Below are positions 17,515 through 26,040 of a DNA stretch of 36,914 nt, piece by piece (position 1 is the stretch's first letter; the number at the start of each line of letters is the position of its first letter). The position numbers and the translations under genes are program-made. The DNA comes from Sphingobium cupriresistens (GTDB taxonomy: Bacteria > Pseudomonadota > Alphaproteobacteria > Sphingomonadales > Sphingomonadaceae): the NCBI RefSeq assembly GCF_004152865.1, contig NZ_SEOO01000032.1, positions 1 through 36,914 on the forward strand. The letters run 5' to 3'. The notes beneath the pieces are model-generated. The model searched no databases and was not told the origin of the DNA. It saw nothing but the letters and a program-made list of their open reading frames with translations.

Positions 17515-18065
17515 TCAATCGGGTGTCAGCGCGAAGCCCCGAAGTTGGAGACTGGCCAACGTCGTGAGCGCGGAATCATTGATCGCCGCGCCGGATGTCA
17601 CCTGATCCGGCCTTATCTTGTTGCCGACCATGGCTTGGCTGCACACACGGACCGACACACCGGCATTCTGGAGGTCCACAATAAGCGCGACGTTCGGATT
17701 GGCAGCCACGTTCATGCGCGCCGCATATGGCGCGCCACGCAGGACGAGCGGGGTTGCGAGGCCATGGATGATTACGACGATGTCGCCAGCGGCCGGGCGC
17801 ACCTTTTCAGCGCCCAGCAGGTTCACGAAGCGTGCAACTTTCTCAAGGCTCAGGTTAATTGGTCGGGAGAGCTGGCGGCCCTGATGATATTGAACAAGAC
17901 CCGATAGCGGAGTGTGGGATCGGGACGCTCGGCATCGCTGGGCACGGCCACTATACAGCCGAACTGCGGGATAACGGGTTAGATGCGATCTGTTGGTGCG
18001 GCCAGCGATGTCCCGCCCGTCAGCGTCGTGGCCGCGAGTAAAGCATGGTAAAAAGCTCTTTTCAA
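17515..18065 (-). pseudogene. Exported DsrE-family protein, broken by a nonsense codon and a frameshift
   Basis: The C-terminal part, from SLEKVARFVNLLGAEKV to LTTLASLQLRGFALTPD, is a typical DsrE/DsrF-like domain. Upstream in another frame stand TLRYRVLFNIIRAASSPDQL and PVIPQFG. Further upstream in the same frame is a signal peptide (KRAFYHALLAATTLTGGTSL) starting at a TTG at 18065 with GAGGAG before it. Two lesions separate these parts: an in-frame TAA at 17981-17979 after 28 codons and a one-base loss near 17853-17860 (one added A would restore DQLNLSLEK). It lies 50 bases downstream of the multicopper oxidase gene on the same strand. DsrE-like proteins act in sulfur transfer, which fits the nearby sulfur operon. 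Sequencing error at one site cannot be excluded. Confidence 0.72.
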
Positions 18066-18115
18066 CAATGTTGCTCTCCTCTTGAGCAACAGAGGCTGCA
18101 TGAGCGCTGTGAAAA

Positions 18116-19588
18116 CTAGGCGACACTGAACTGGCCCATCATCCCGTTATCCTCATGTTCAAGGATATGGCAGTGGTACATGAAGGGAGCGCTTTTGGCC
18201 GGATGATCGAAACGGATGAGAAGCTCTACGGGCTCCTTCACAAGCACAGTGTCGCGCGGCCCCTGATCAAGAACATCGGGCTTACCGCCGTCCCGACTAA
18301 GAACATCGAAGTGGACGCCGTGAATGTGAACCGGGTGGCGCATCAGTTCACCAGACACCTCCCATATCTCGGTGGAGCCAAGCTTCACGGTCTCATCGAT
18401 GCGATTCATATCGAATGGTTTGCCGTTGATCGTTAGGCCTCCACCTCCGCCGCCTGACCCCATCATGCCGCCCATACCCATGTTCAGGACGAGGCGGCGG
18501 CGGCGCACCGCCTTGCCAGCGTCGGGCCGGGCTCGTGATGCCAGAAGGGTTGGCACCGCCCCGCTGGCACGAGCCTGTCCCAAGGGTCGTGGCTCAAACC
18601 GCAGCACGGTCGCGGGCGCGTCAGCATTAGCCCTGCCGGCGCTACGCCCCATCATACCCATCCCGCCCATCATCGAGCTGTTGGTGTCTGCCGCCGTCAC
18701 AAGCGAAGCGGGTCTGCCGTCAGTAAAGTCGACGAGAAGCTCAGCACGCTGTCCCGGGGCCAGGGTTATGGCTTCAAGCGCCACTGCCCGTTCGAGCAGC
18801 CCCCCTTCGGTGCCGATCCAATGAAAGCTTCGTTGGTCACTGAACGAAAGTTCGTAGATCCGAGCGTTCGATGCGTTGACGAGCCGCAGGCGGACCAACC
18901 GGTTTGGGACCGCAGCCAAAGGGTTCACCGCGCCGTTCACCAGGATCGTGTCGCCGCGCCGCCCCTGCATTGCGACCATCATGCCACCCGGCATGACAAG
19001 GCGACCGCTTTCAAACTGGCGATCCTGGATGAGCAGCGGCAGATCATCCACGCCATATTCCGAGGGCAAGCCCAGACCCTGTTCTTCGTCGTCGGTTACC
19101 AGCAATGCCCCGGCCAAGCCTGAATAGACCTGCTCGGCCGTCAACCCATGGACGTGCGAGTGATAAAGGAGCGTCGCTGCTGGCTGCCGGATCGGGAGCG
19201 TAGGTCGCCAGGTCGCTTCTGGTGCGATGATCTGGTGAGGGCCTCCGTCCAGTTCTCCGGGAATCAGAAGCCCGTGCCAATGCACAGTCGTGTTCACCTT
19301 CAGTCCGTTGGTCACCGCAGCCGCCACGTCGTCGCCGCGACGCACCCTGATCGTCGGTCCGAGATAGCTGCCATTGTACCCGAGCGTGTCGCTCGGACGG
19401 CCGGGATAAAAGGAGGTCGTGCCCGACTGGACGCGTAGCGCGAACGAGCGATTGGACCGCGCGTCCAACAGCGGTGGCATCGGCAGCAGGTTTTGCCCGC
19501 CGTCGCCGAGAGCTGAAGTGGAGCGCGAACACGCGGCGGTGGCAAACAACGCGGCTCCGCCAGCCAAAAGCGAACGTCGATCGAGCAT
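18116..19588 (-). CDS. Multicopper oxidase, CueO/CopA type (490 aa)
   Basis: The N-terminus DRRSLLAGGAALFATAAC combines a twin-arginine signal with a lipobox-like ATAAC, so export in folded form and possibly lipid anchoring are expected. All four copper-ligand motifs are present: HWHG near residue 104, HSHVHG near 145, HPVHIHG near 415 and HCHILEHEDNGMMG near the end. Met-rich insertions (SSMMGGMGMMG and NMGMGGMMG) lie before the last domain and resemble the copper-binding Met clusters of CueO. It probably oxidises Cu(I) in the periplasm. The ATG at 19588 is chosen over the adjacent TTG. It is divergent from the BigR operon and followed by the broken dsrE gene. Confidence 0.9.
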   Translation of the reverse strand: MLDRRSLLAGGAALFATAACSRSTSALGDGGQNLLPMPPLLDARSNRSFALRVQSGTTSFYPGRPSDTLGYNGSYLGPTIRVRRGDDVAAAVTNGLKVNTTVHWHGLLIPGELDGGPHQIIAPEATWRPTLPIRQPAATLLYHSHVHGLTAEQVYSGLAGALLVTDDEEQGLGLPSEYGVDDLPLLIQDRQFESGRLVMPGGMMVAMQGRRGDTILVNGAVNPLAAVPNRLVRLRLVNASNARIYELSFSDQRSFHWIGTEGGLLERAVALEAITLAPGQRAELLVDFTDGRPASLVTAADTNSSMMGGMGMMGRSAGRANADAPATVLRFEPRPLGQARASGAVPTLLASRARPDAGKAVRRRRLVLNMGMGGMMGSGGGGGGLTINGKPFDMNRIDETVKLGSTEIWEVSGELMRHPVHIHGVHFDVLSRDGGKPDVLDQGPRDTVLVKEPVELLIRFDHPAKSAPFMYHCHILEHEDNGMMGQFSVA

Positions 19589-19667
19589 CAAACCTGATCC
19601 AACGCGCGGGGCAGCTCGGCTGCGTCATTAGTTTTGGCACAATAGTAGCTCACGGCGGCTCCTAAAC

Positions 19668-19704
19668 TTGATTCAACACCTATCCATCATATATGTTGCA
19701 TATA
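19668..19704 (+). promoter_or_regulatory. BigR promoter and operator
   Basis: TTGATT (19668-19673) and TATATG (19690-19695) are 16 bases apart. The -10 is the left half of the inverted repeat TATATG-TTG-CATATA (19690-19704), so a bound ArsR dimer would block it. AT-rich dyads over the -10 are usual for BigR/SqrR repressors. Confidence 0.6.
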
Positions 19705-19721
19705 AGATTCTTGGAGGGCCG

Positions 19722-20060
19722 GTGTCACTTTTTCTCGCAATGTCTCCGGAGCTTCTGGAGAAAAAGGCCGGCGAAGCGGAGGCGTTTCTCCGTTCGCTGG
19801 CGAGTCGGCACCGGCTGATGATCCTGTGCAGCCTGCTCGGGGGGGAGTTGTCGGTTACCGAACTGGGCGAACGCCTCGGACTGACGCAGTCCAATCTGTC
19901 CCGCCATCTGGCCACGCTGCGCGACGAGGGACTGGTAGGAACTCGGCGCGCGAGAACCACTATCTACTACCGGATCACGTCGGAGCGCGTGCTGCCGATC
20001 CTTACTGAGCTCTACAAGCTGTTCTGCGCCGATGGCGACGTCGAGGAAGGTGCATCCTGA
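19722..20060 (+). CDS. bigR: BigR/SqrR-type ArsR-family repressor, persulfide sensor (112 aa)
   Basis: This is a small winged-helix ArsR protein with the recognition helix in LTQSNLSRHLATLRDEGLV. From a GTG start at 19722 the only two cysteines are C36 (LMILCSLL) and C102 (YKLFCADG). Their spacing of 66 equals that of the redox cysteine pair of BigR (C42/C108), which forms a polysulfide bridge on sulfide exposure and releases DNA. GTG at 19722 is preferred because GGAGG precedes it; the upstream TTG at 19668 is the -35 box and the ATG at 19740 lacks a ribosome site. It heads a six-gene operon for sulfide handling. Confidence 0.85.
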   Translation: MSLFLAMSPELLEKKAGEAEAFLRSLASRHRLMILCSLLGGELSVTELGERLGLTQSNLSRHLATLRDEGLVGTRRARTTIYYRITSERVLPILTELYKLFCADGDVEEGAS

Positions 20061-20062
20061 CG

Positions 20063-20488
20063 ATGGAGGGTTTTACCCCATTTTCGGCCATCCTGGGCGG
20101 TGCGCTTATCGGCTTCTCGGCCTCGCTCCTGTGGATCGCCAATGGGCGCATCGCCGGCATCAGCGGCATCGTCGGCGGCGTGCTTGCGCCCGTTCACGGC
20201 GATGTGGCGTGGCGCGGGATGTTTCTGGTCGGCCTGATCGCTGCGCCCTTGCTCTACCGCGCGGCAGGGGGCGTGCTCCCAAACCTCGCCACGCCGGCGC
20301 CCCTCATCGCCGTGATCGCAGCCGGCCTCCTGGTCGGGTTTGGGACACGGCTCGGAAGTGGCTGCACCAGCGGCCACGGCGTCTGCGGGATCGCCAGGCT
20401 TTCGCCCCGGTCGCTTGCTGCGACCGCTATCTTCCTCATCACGGCGGCGGTGACTGTGTACGTCGCCCGACACATCATTGGGCTATGA
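20063..20488 (+). CDS. YeeE/YedE-family half transporter, first subunit (141 aa)
   Basis: The protein has four or five hydrophobic helices and the family signature GSGCTSGHGVCGIARLS, with C101 and C108. YeeE/YedE (DUF395) proteins import sulfur species such as thiosulfate by passing them along conserved cysteines. This half-size form works with a second half encoded next. It starts two bases after the bigR stop. In BigR operons a pair of such proteins accompanies the persulfide dioxygenase. Confidence 0.85.
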   Translation: MEGFTPFSAILGGALIGFSASLLWIANGRIAGISGIVGGVLAPVHGDVAWRGMFLVGLIAAPLLYRAAGGVLPNLATPAPLIAVIAAGLLVGFGTRLGSGCTSGHGVCGIARLSPRSLAATAIFLITAAVTVYVARHIIGL

Positions 20489-20492
20489 GAAA

Positions 20493-20936
20493 ATGAAGAA
20501 GCTGCTCGTTGCACTGGCCTCAGGGTTCATTTTCGGCTTGGGTCTGATCGTCTCGGCCATGGTCAGTCCAGGCAAGGTTCTGGCGTTCCTTGATGTCACC
20601 GCACCGGCCTGGGACCCAAGCCTGGCCCTGGTCCTGGTATCAGCGGTCATCGTTTCAGCGTTGGGATTTGCGCTCGGCCGAAGGCGCGAGGCCCCGCTTT
20701 TCGCCGCTACGTTTAACGGTCCATCGAACCGCTCCCTGGACGGGAAGCTCCTCTCAGGCGCGGCTCTGTTTGGCATTGGATGGGGTCTCGTCGGATACTG
20801 CCCTGGCCCTGCCCTGGTAGCGTTGAGCCTTGGGGCACCGGCGGCGCTGGTGTTCGTCATCGCAATGCTCGTCGGCATGGGCCTCTTCGCTCTCCTCCAG
20901 CGCCACCAGGCGGCCGCGGTGGGAGCTAAGCCATGA
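20493..20936 (+). CDS. YeeE/YedE-family half transporter, second subunit (147 aa, DUF6691-like)
   Basis: This is the second half of the split YeeE/YedE pair, with about four membrane helices (ALASGFIFGLGLIVSAMVSP at the start) and the conserved Cys C103 in GYCPGPALVALS. An upstream TTG at 20478 is not needed; ATG at 20493 gives the family N-terminus MKKLL. Its stop overlaps the next start (ATGA at 20933), so translation is coupled to the exporter gene. Confidence 0.82.
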   Translation: MKKLLVALASGFIFGLGLIVSAMVSPGKVLAFLDVTAPAWDPSLALVLVSAVIVSALGFALGRRREAPLFAATFNGPSNRSLDGKLLSGAALFGIGWGLVGYCPGPALVALSLGAPAALVFVIAMLVGMGLFALLQRHQAAAVGAKP

Positions 20937-21712
20937 CGCCGGTCGATCTCCTCACCCTCCTATCCGGTGTGATCGTTGGCTTCACCTTGGGCGTGATCGG
21001 CGGCGGCGGCTCGATCCTTGCCCTGCCATTATTGCTGTACGTCGTCGGCATGAAGGACCCGCACGTGGCGATCGGCACGAGCGCGCTGGCGGTCGCCGCC
21101 AACGCCTTCGCCAACCTGGTCCAGCACGCCCGGGCGGGAACCGTGAAGTGGCCCTGCGCCTTGGTTTTCGGGGTATCGGGTGTCGCCGGAGCCCTGATTG
21201 GCTCGACCCTGGGCAAGATGGTGGCCGGTCAGCACCTGCTGGTGCTATTCGCGGGCGTCATGATCGTGGTCGGACTTTCCATGCTGCGCGGCAAGTCTGG
21301 CGGCGGGGACCCGGACGTGCGGATCACGCGGCCGATCGCTGTCCGGCTCGTCGTGATCGGGCTTCTCGCCGGCCTGCTGTCAGGATTCTTCGGCATCGGC
21401 GGGGGTTTTCTGATCGTTCCCGGCATCATGCTCGGCAGCGGCATGCCTATCCTCAACGCGGTCGGTTCGTCGCTGTTTTCCGTGGGGGCGTTCGGCTCGG
21501 CGACAGCCTTCAACTACGCCCTGTCAGGGCTCGTGGACTGGCGCGTGGCCGGCTTCTTCATCGCAGGCGGGGTCGGTGGCGGCATCGCCGGCATGAAAAT
21601 AGCCATCCGGCTCGCCGACCATAAGGGCCTGCTCACCCGCATGTTCGCTTTCGTCCTGTTGGCCGTGGCCACCTACATGCTGTTCCGCAGCCTGGGCGGG
21701 ATCGGCACCTAA
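20933..21712 (+). CDS. TauE/SafE-family sulfite/sulfur anion exporter (259 aa)
   Basis: Two repeats of the TauE/SafE domain are visible, each with a Gly-rich membrane segment: LGVIGGGGSILALPLLLYVVG near residue 20 and LSGFFGIGGGFLIVPGIML near 150. About seven or eight helices are expected. The family moves sulfite or organosulfonates across the inner membrane. In a persulfide-oxidation operon it probably exports the sulfite made by the dioxygenase. Confidence 0.87.
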   Translation: MTPVDLLTLLSGVIVGFTLGVIGGGGSILALPLLLYVVGMKDPHVAIGTSALAVAANAFANLVQHARAGTVKWPCALVFGVSGVAGALIGSTLGKMVAGQHLLVLFAGVMIVVGLSMLRGKSGGGDPDVRITRPIAVRLVVIGLLAGLLSGFFGIGGGFLIVPGIMLGSGMPILNAVGSSLFSVGAFGSATAFNYALSGLVDWRVAGFFIAGGVGGGIAGMKIAIRLADHKGLLTRMFAFVLLAVATYMLFRSLGGIGT

Positions 21713-21731
21713 CCACCTTTGGAGACCGATC

Positions 21732-22481
21732 ATGATTTTCCGTCAATTGTTCGAGCCGGAGTCCTCGACCTACACCTATCTCCTTGGCTGTCCTGAGACG
21801 CGCAAGGCCGTCCTGATCGATCCCGTCCTCGAGTCGATCGAACGCGACCTTGCCGCGCTTCAGGAGCTCCACCTTGAACTGGCCTATACGCTAGAGACGC
21901 ATGTCCATGCGGACCACGTCACATCGGCCTGCTATCTGCGAAGCCTGACCGGCTCCAAAATCGCTTATCCCGCGATGGACGGCCTTCCTTGTGCTGACGT
22001 AGGGGTCGCTGAGGACCAGCCCCTGACTGTCGGCGCGCTCACGCTTCAACCGCTGTTTACGCCGGGGCATACCGACGCCCATCATACTTACCTGGTTGAT
22101 CAGCCCGGTGTCCTCCGCGCTTTTACCGGCGACGCATTGCTGATTGACGGCTGTGGCCGCACCGACTTCCAGAACGGCGACGCCGCCACGCTCTATCAAT
22201 CGGTCACGCAAAAGATTTTCACCCTGCCGGGGGACGGACAGATCTTCCCCGCTCACGATTACAATCATCGTCGCATCACGACGGTGGCTCAGGAGCGCGA
22301 GCGGAACCCTCGCCTCGCGGGCAAGACCGTCCAGGAGTTTGTGGCGATCATGGACGCTCTCGATCTGCCTTACCCCAAGAAGATCGACATCGCCGTGCCC
22401 GCGAACAAGCTTTGCGGTGATTGCCCGACAGATCTGCCCGAGCGGCTACGCCAGATTGGCGGCAAGTCCGAACAGGGTTGA
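21732..22481 (+). CDS. blh: Persulfide dioxygenase-like metallo-beta-lactamase-fold protein (249 aa)
   Basis: The metal site motif THVHADH has H57, H59, D61 and H62. Further ligands are in FTPGHTDAHH, GDALLIDGCGRTDFQ and FPAHDY. The GRTDFQNGD segment is characteristic of ETHE1/Blh-type persulfide dioxygenases, which use one Fe(II) to oxidise glutathione persulfide to sulfite. A short C-terminal extension contains NKLCGDCP. The ATG at 21732 follows a GGAG site. It is followed by a rhodanese, a common enzymatic pairing. Confidence 0.9.
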   Translation: MIFRQLFEPESSTYTYLLGCPETRKAVLIDPVLESIERDLAALQELHLELAYTLETHVHADHVTSACYLRSLTGSKIAYPAMDGLPCADVGVAEDQPLTVGALTLQPLFTPGHTDAHHTYLVDQPGVLRAFTGDALLIDGCGRTDFQNGDAATLYQSVTQKIFTLPGDGQIFPAHDYNHRRITTVAQERERNPRLAGKTVQEFVAIMDALDLPYPKKIDIAVPANKLCGDCPTDLPERLRQIGGKSEQG

Positions 22482-22505
22482 GAGCCCATGCACAGGAGAA
22501 GATTT

Positions 22506-22892
22506 ATGCCGCGACGTACCTCGAAACAACTGGTTTCTGAAGCCAATGCCCTTGTCGAAAGTCTCCCGCCTGAAGAAGCAGCCCGGCTCGTCGGCAATTC
22601 CGATATTCAGTTTGTTGACATTCGCGAGCCAGCGGAAGTCGCGAAATCGGGTCTGGTCGCTGGCGCGGTGAACGTCCCGCGTGGCCTGCTCGAATTCCAG
22701 ATCGATCCGGAAAGTCCTACTCACAATGCCAAGCTCGCGGCAGGATCGCGGCTGGTGCTCTATTGTGGGTCCGGCGCCCGCTCAGCCCTTGCCGCAAAAT
22801 CGCTCAAGGAAATGGGCGTTGAGAACGTCGTCCACGTGCCAGGCGGGTTTTCGGCGCTCAAGGAGGCGGGCGCCTTGATCGCATCGGAATAA
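22506..22892 (+). CDS. Rhodanese-like sulfurtransferase (128 aa)
   Basis: This is a single rhodanese domain with the active-site loop YCGSGARS (C87) and the usual FVDIREPAE and HVPGGFSA segments. It transfers sulfane sulfur between thiols and would supply or consume persulfide for the dioxygenase. ATG at 22506 is chosen because AGGAGAAGATTT precedes it. It is the last gene of the BigR operon, with 173 bases to the next gene. No signal peptide is visible, so it is cytoplasmic. Confidence 0.9.
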   Translation: MPRRTSKQLVSEANALVESLPPEEAARLVGNSDIQFVDIREPAEVAKSGLVAGAVNVPRGLLEFQIDPESPTHNAKLAAGSRLVLYCGSGARSALAAKSLKEMGVENVVHVPGGFSALKEAGALIASE

Positions 22893-22913
22893 GTTCATGG
22901 TGCCGTTATTCCT

Positions 22914-22952
22914 AGCTGTCACGGTGCTGATGTGACCTAACCTAGCTTTTTT
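22914..22952 (+). terminator. Possible terminator after the sulfur operon
   Basis: A GTCAC/GTGAC stem (22918-22936) extended by AGCT/AGCT leads into six T at 22947-22952. The outer pairing has an internal bulge, so this is a weak candidate. Confidence 0.3.
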
Positions 22953-23065
22953 GAACCTGCAAAAGATTTGGCCTGCCGCTGGTTCTTTAATTGGTTTCGA
23001 TCGAGAGAGGGGGTAGCGACCAGCCGCAACTCTGAACATCCCTGGAACACCGAAAGCTGGTCGCG

Positions 23066-23905
23066 ATGCACCATATTCAGTTTGCCGGTCTGGGCCTCCA
23101 CCCGGTCGCGCTTTCCCTAGGCCCGCTCGATCTGCGCTGGTATTCACTCGCCTACATCGCGGGCATCGTCGCGGGCTGGTGGTATCTGCTTCGGCTGCTG
23201 GCCCAACCCGCGGCTCCAATGATCAGCGCGCAAGCTGATGATCTCGTGTTCTACGCGACCCTGGGTGTCATCCTGGGGGGTCGGCTCGGTTATGTGATCT
23301 TTTATGGACCCGAAATGATCCTCCATCCCCTGCAGATTTTGAAGCTGTGGGATGGCGGCATGTCATTTCACGGGGGCGCTGCCGGTGTATCGCTCGCGCT
23401 GATCCTCTTCGCGCGTCGGCACGGCTTAGATTGGTTGCGTGTCCACGATTACGTCGCCTGCACGGTGCCGATCGGCCTGTTTTTCGGCCGCCTCGCCAAC
23501 TTCGTGAACGGTGAGCTGTGGGGAAAGCCATCCGATCTGCCGTGGGCGATCGTGTTCCCGGGAAGCCATGACGGCCTCGCCCGGCATCCAAGCCAACTCT
23601 ATGAGGCCGGACTTGAAGGGTTGGCACTGTTTGCCGTGCTCGCCTGCTTGTTCTGGTTCACCAATGCCCGCCGAAGGCCCGGTATGCTAGTCGGGGTGTT
23701 CCTCATCGGCTATGGCCTGGCCCGGTTCACGGTAGAGTTTTTCCGCGAGCCTGATGCCCAGCTCGTCGGTTTCGCGGCGCGAACCGGCCTCCACATGGGT
23801 CAGTGGCTCACCTTGCCGATGTTCGTCGGCGGATTTTACCTGATTGCCACGTCCGCGGGCCGCACGCGTCGCTTGGATACAGCGACCACCGTCTCGCAAA
23901 TATGA
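23066..23905 (+). CDS. lgt: Prolipoprotein diacylglyceryl transferase (279 aa)
   Basis: Lgt transfers diacylglycerol from phosphatidylglycerol to the lipobox cysteine of prolipoproteins in the inner membrane. Conserved segments are [45 protein letters not shown] and [11 protein letters not shown], with about seven helices. It looks complete. Every such bacterium should have a chromosomal lgt, so this is probably a second copy carried with accessory genes. Its stop overlaps the clc start. The multicopper oxidase with a possible lipobox is a conceivable substrate. The ribosome site is weak. Confidence 0.93.
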   Translation: MHHIQFAGLGLHPVALSLGPLDLRWYSLAYIAGIVAGWWYLLRLLAQPAAPMISAQADDLVFYATLGVILGGRLGYVIFYGPEMILHPLQILKLWDGGMSFHGGAAGVSLALILFARRHGLDWLRVHDYVACTVPIGLFFGRLANFVNGELWGKPSDLPWAIVFPGSHDGLARHPSQLYEAGLEGLALFAVLACLFWFTNARRRPGMLVGVFLIGYGLARFTVEFFREPDAQLVGFAARTGLHMGQWLTLPMFVGGFYLIATSAGRTRRLDTATTVSQI

Positions 23906-25683
23906 CCGGCCCTCGTCGCATCATCGTTCCGCAAATCATCACTCGCAGGCGCGCCCGCCTACTAGTGCGCGACTGTCGGGGGTGGCTGCGCGCCAGCGAA
24001 GCATCGTTCATCGTGCTGGCGATCGGCATTGGCGGGGCTTCAGGCCTGCTGAGCGTGGCGCTGGGCGCGCTCGCGCGCACTTTGCAGCACTTGTTATTCG
24101 CGCTACCCCCGAACATGCGATTAAGCGGCGTCGCGGCTCTCGGACTGCCGAGCCTAATCGTTCTGCCGCTAGGTGGTCTTGTCTTCACAGCGTTCGGATA
24201 CGCGACCCGTGCCCGCAAGCGCCGCCTGGTGGACGCGGTCGAGGCTAATGCCCTGCACGGCGGGCGCATGTCGCTCCCGGATAGCCTTGTCATCTCAGGG
24301 CAAACGGTTCTCTCGAACGGCTTTGGAGCGTCGGTCGGCCTCGAAGCCGCCTATGCGCAAATGGGCGGGGCCGTAGCATCGGTGCTCGGCGGTTGGTTGA
24401 AGCTGCGTCGTGCCGATCAACGAACGCTGGTCGGGGCCGGGACGGGCGCGGCTATCGCCGCCGCGTTCGGCGCTCCTCTAGCCGGGGCGTTCTACGCATT
24501 CGAGATCGTTATCGGGGCTTACACGCCGTCGGCGATTGCACCCGTGGCCGCTGCAGCTCTGGCCGGTGCGCTAGTCGCGCAAACTTTCGGGCAGCAACCC
24601 TATCTGATCGACGCTGCCTCAAGCGTCTCAGTCGAGACGCACCATTACCTGATCTACGCAGGGCTGGGCGCTATCTGTGCGCTGCTTGGGATTTTACTGA
24701 TGCGCGCCGTGGCGCTGGTCGAGCGTGGAACGCGACGAACGGGGATGCCGGAATGGGCGCGCCCCGCGCTAGGCGGCCTGTTGTTGATCCCGATCGCGAT
24801 AGTGTCGCCACAGTCGCTCTCGGCCGGGCACGATGCGCTTCACGCTGATCTGGCGATCGGCGCCTCGCTTGGTTTCATCCTGATCGTGCTGTTCGCCAAG
24901 AGCGCCGCGTCGATCGTATCGCTCGGATTTGGATTTCGGGGCGGCCTGTTCTTTGCGTCGCTGTTCCTCGGAACGTTGATCGGTCACCTCTTCGCCGAAA
25001 TTCTGACATTGATGGTCGGACATCCCGTGGTTGATCCGCGCAATGCCGCGCTAGTCGGGATGGCGGCGTTCGCCGTCGCGGTCGTGGGCGGGCCGATGAC
25101 GATGGCAATGCTTGTCCTGCAAGCGACGCATGATTTTTCTCTGACGGGGGCCGTCATTGCTGCGTCATTGGTGTCCTCAACCATCGTGCGCGAGCTGTTC
25201 GGCTATTCGTTTTCGACGTGGCGACTTCATCTGCGCGGCGAAACTATCAAGAGCGCGCGCGACGTGGGATGGGTGAAGACCCTTACCGCGGGGCGGATGA
25301 TGCGAAAGGAAACCAAGCCAACGCCCGCCTCCATGTCGATCGCGGAGTTTCGGCGTACCTTCCCGCTCGGATCGACCAGCAGGGTTGTCTTGGCCAACGC
25401 GCAAGATGTCTATGCCGGTATCGTAGTCGTACCGGCCGCCTATGCGGAAGGGCTCGATCCGAACGCCAGCGTCGCCACACTCGCCTCAGGGCACGACGTG
25501 GCGCTGACGCCGGATATGGACATAGCCGCAGTGATGACGAATTTCGATGAAGCACGCACCGATGAACTTGCCGTGTTGTCGGCCGATCGTCATGTGCTCG
25601 GCCTCGTCTCGGAAACCTATGTCCGGCGGCGCTATACTGAAGAGTTGGAAAAGGCACAGCGCGAGCTTTTCGGCGAGCGCTGA
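23902..25683 (+). CDS. ClC-family chloride channel/antiporter with C-terminal regulatory region (593 aa)
   Basis: The gene overlaps lgt by ATGA, so the start at 23902 is well fixed. About ten helices carry CLC-like motifs: [14 protein letters not shown] (the gating-Glu region, usually GREGPxVQ), [16 protein letters not shown], and [14 protein letters not shown] near residue 350. The first selectivity motif GSGIP is not apparent, so the pore is divergent. The last 130 residues look like paired CBS-type modules ([18 protein letters not shown] and [15 protein letters not shown]). Ion specificity cannot be assigned; chloride or fluoride transport or proton exchange is possible. Confidence 0.85.
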   Translation: MTGPRRIIVPQIITRRRARLLVRDCRGWLRASEASFIVLAIGIGGASGLLSVALGALARTLQHLLFALPPNMRLSGVAALGLPSLIVLPLGGLVFTAFGYATRARKRRLVDAVEANALHGGRMSLPDSLVISGQTVLSNGFGASVGLEAAYAQMGGAVASVLGGWLKLRRADQRTLVGAGTGAAIAAAFGAPLAGAFYAFEIVIGAYTPSAIAPVAAAALAGALVAQTFGQQPYLIDAASSVSVETHHYLIYAGLGAICALLGILLMRAVALVERGTRRTGMPEWARPALGGLLLIPIAIVSPQSLSAGHDALHADLAIGASLGFILIVLFAKSAASIVSLGFGFRGGLFFASLFLGTLIGHLFAEILTLMVGHPVVDPRNAALVGMAAFAVAVVGGPMTMAMLVLQATHDFSLTGAVIAASLVSSTIVRELFGYSFSTWRLHLRGETIKSARDVGWVKTLTAGRMMRKETKPTPASMSIAEFRRTFPLGSTSRVVLANAQDVYAGIVVVPAAYAEGLDPNASVATLASGHDVALTPDMDIAAVMTNFDEARTDELAVLSADRHVLGLVSETYVRRRYTEELEKAQRELFGER

Positions 25684-25724
25684 ACTCCACGAGCGCCGCC
25701 CGAGCCCGTTACCAAAGGTTGTCA

Positions 25725-25755
25725 TGCAGGCATATATAGGGTAGGGGGGTATGAT
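25725..25755 (+). promoter_or_regulatory. Probable DmeR operator and ribosome site (G6 tract)
   Basis: TATATAGGGTAGGGGGGTAT has a run of six G flanked by TA, like the G-tract sites of RcnR/DmeR regulators. The tract (25744-25749) is six bases before the dmeR ATG, so it would also act as the Shine-Dalgarno site. Repressor binding and translation start would then share the same bases. Confidence 0.5.
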
Positions 25756-26031
25756 ATGGCTCACTTGTCCGAAACGAATGCTGATCTGGTGGCGCGCGTG
25801 CGCCGAATTGCGGGACAGGTCGGGGCGGTCGAGCGCGCACTACAATCGGATTCCTCCTGTTCCGACGTGCTGCACCTGGTCGCGGCGGTGCGTGGTGCGG
25901 TGAATGGCCTCATGTACGAAATCATTGCCGAGCATCTGGAAGCGCATGTGTCCCGCGCAGGGCTCGATGACGCCGAGCGGGCGGCCGGCGCCAAAGAATT
26001 GCTGGCGGTGATCCGCCGCTACTCCAAATAG
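25756..26031 (+). CDS. dmeR: DmeR, nickel/cobalt-responsive repressor of the RcnR/CsoR family (91 aa)
   Basis: This is an all-helical CsoR/RcnR-family protein. All four nickel/cobalt ligands known in E. coli RcnR occur at the same numbers: H3, C35, H60 and H64. This also confirms the start codon. Conserved family text includes RVRRIAGQVGAVERAL and AAVRGAVNGLMYEII. It should bind the G-tract site before its own gene and release it on Ni(II) or Co(II). It precedes dmeF by nine bases, so both are co-transcribed. Confidence 0.92.
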   Translation: MAHLSETNADLVARVRRIAGQVGAVERALQSDSSCSDVLHLVAAVRGAVNGLMYEIIAEHLEAHVSRAGLDDAERAAGAKELLAVIRRYSK

Positions 26032-26040
26032 GACTTCCTC

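Noticed and set aside
19668..19721. Upstream TTG start for the bigR gene
   Set aside because: The TTG is the -35 box and the following bases are the -10 and operator. GTG at 19722 has the ribosome site and gives the correct cysteine spacing.
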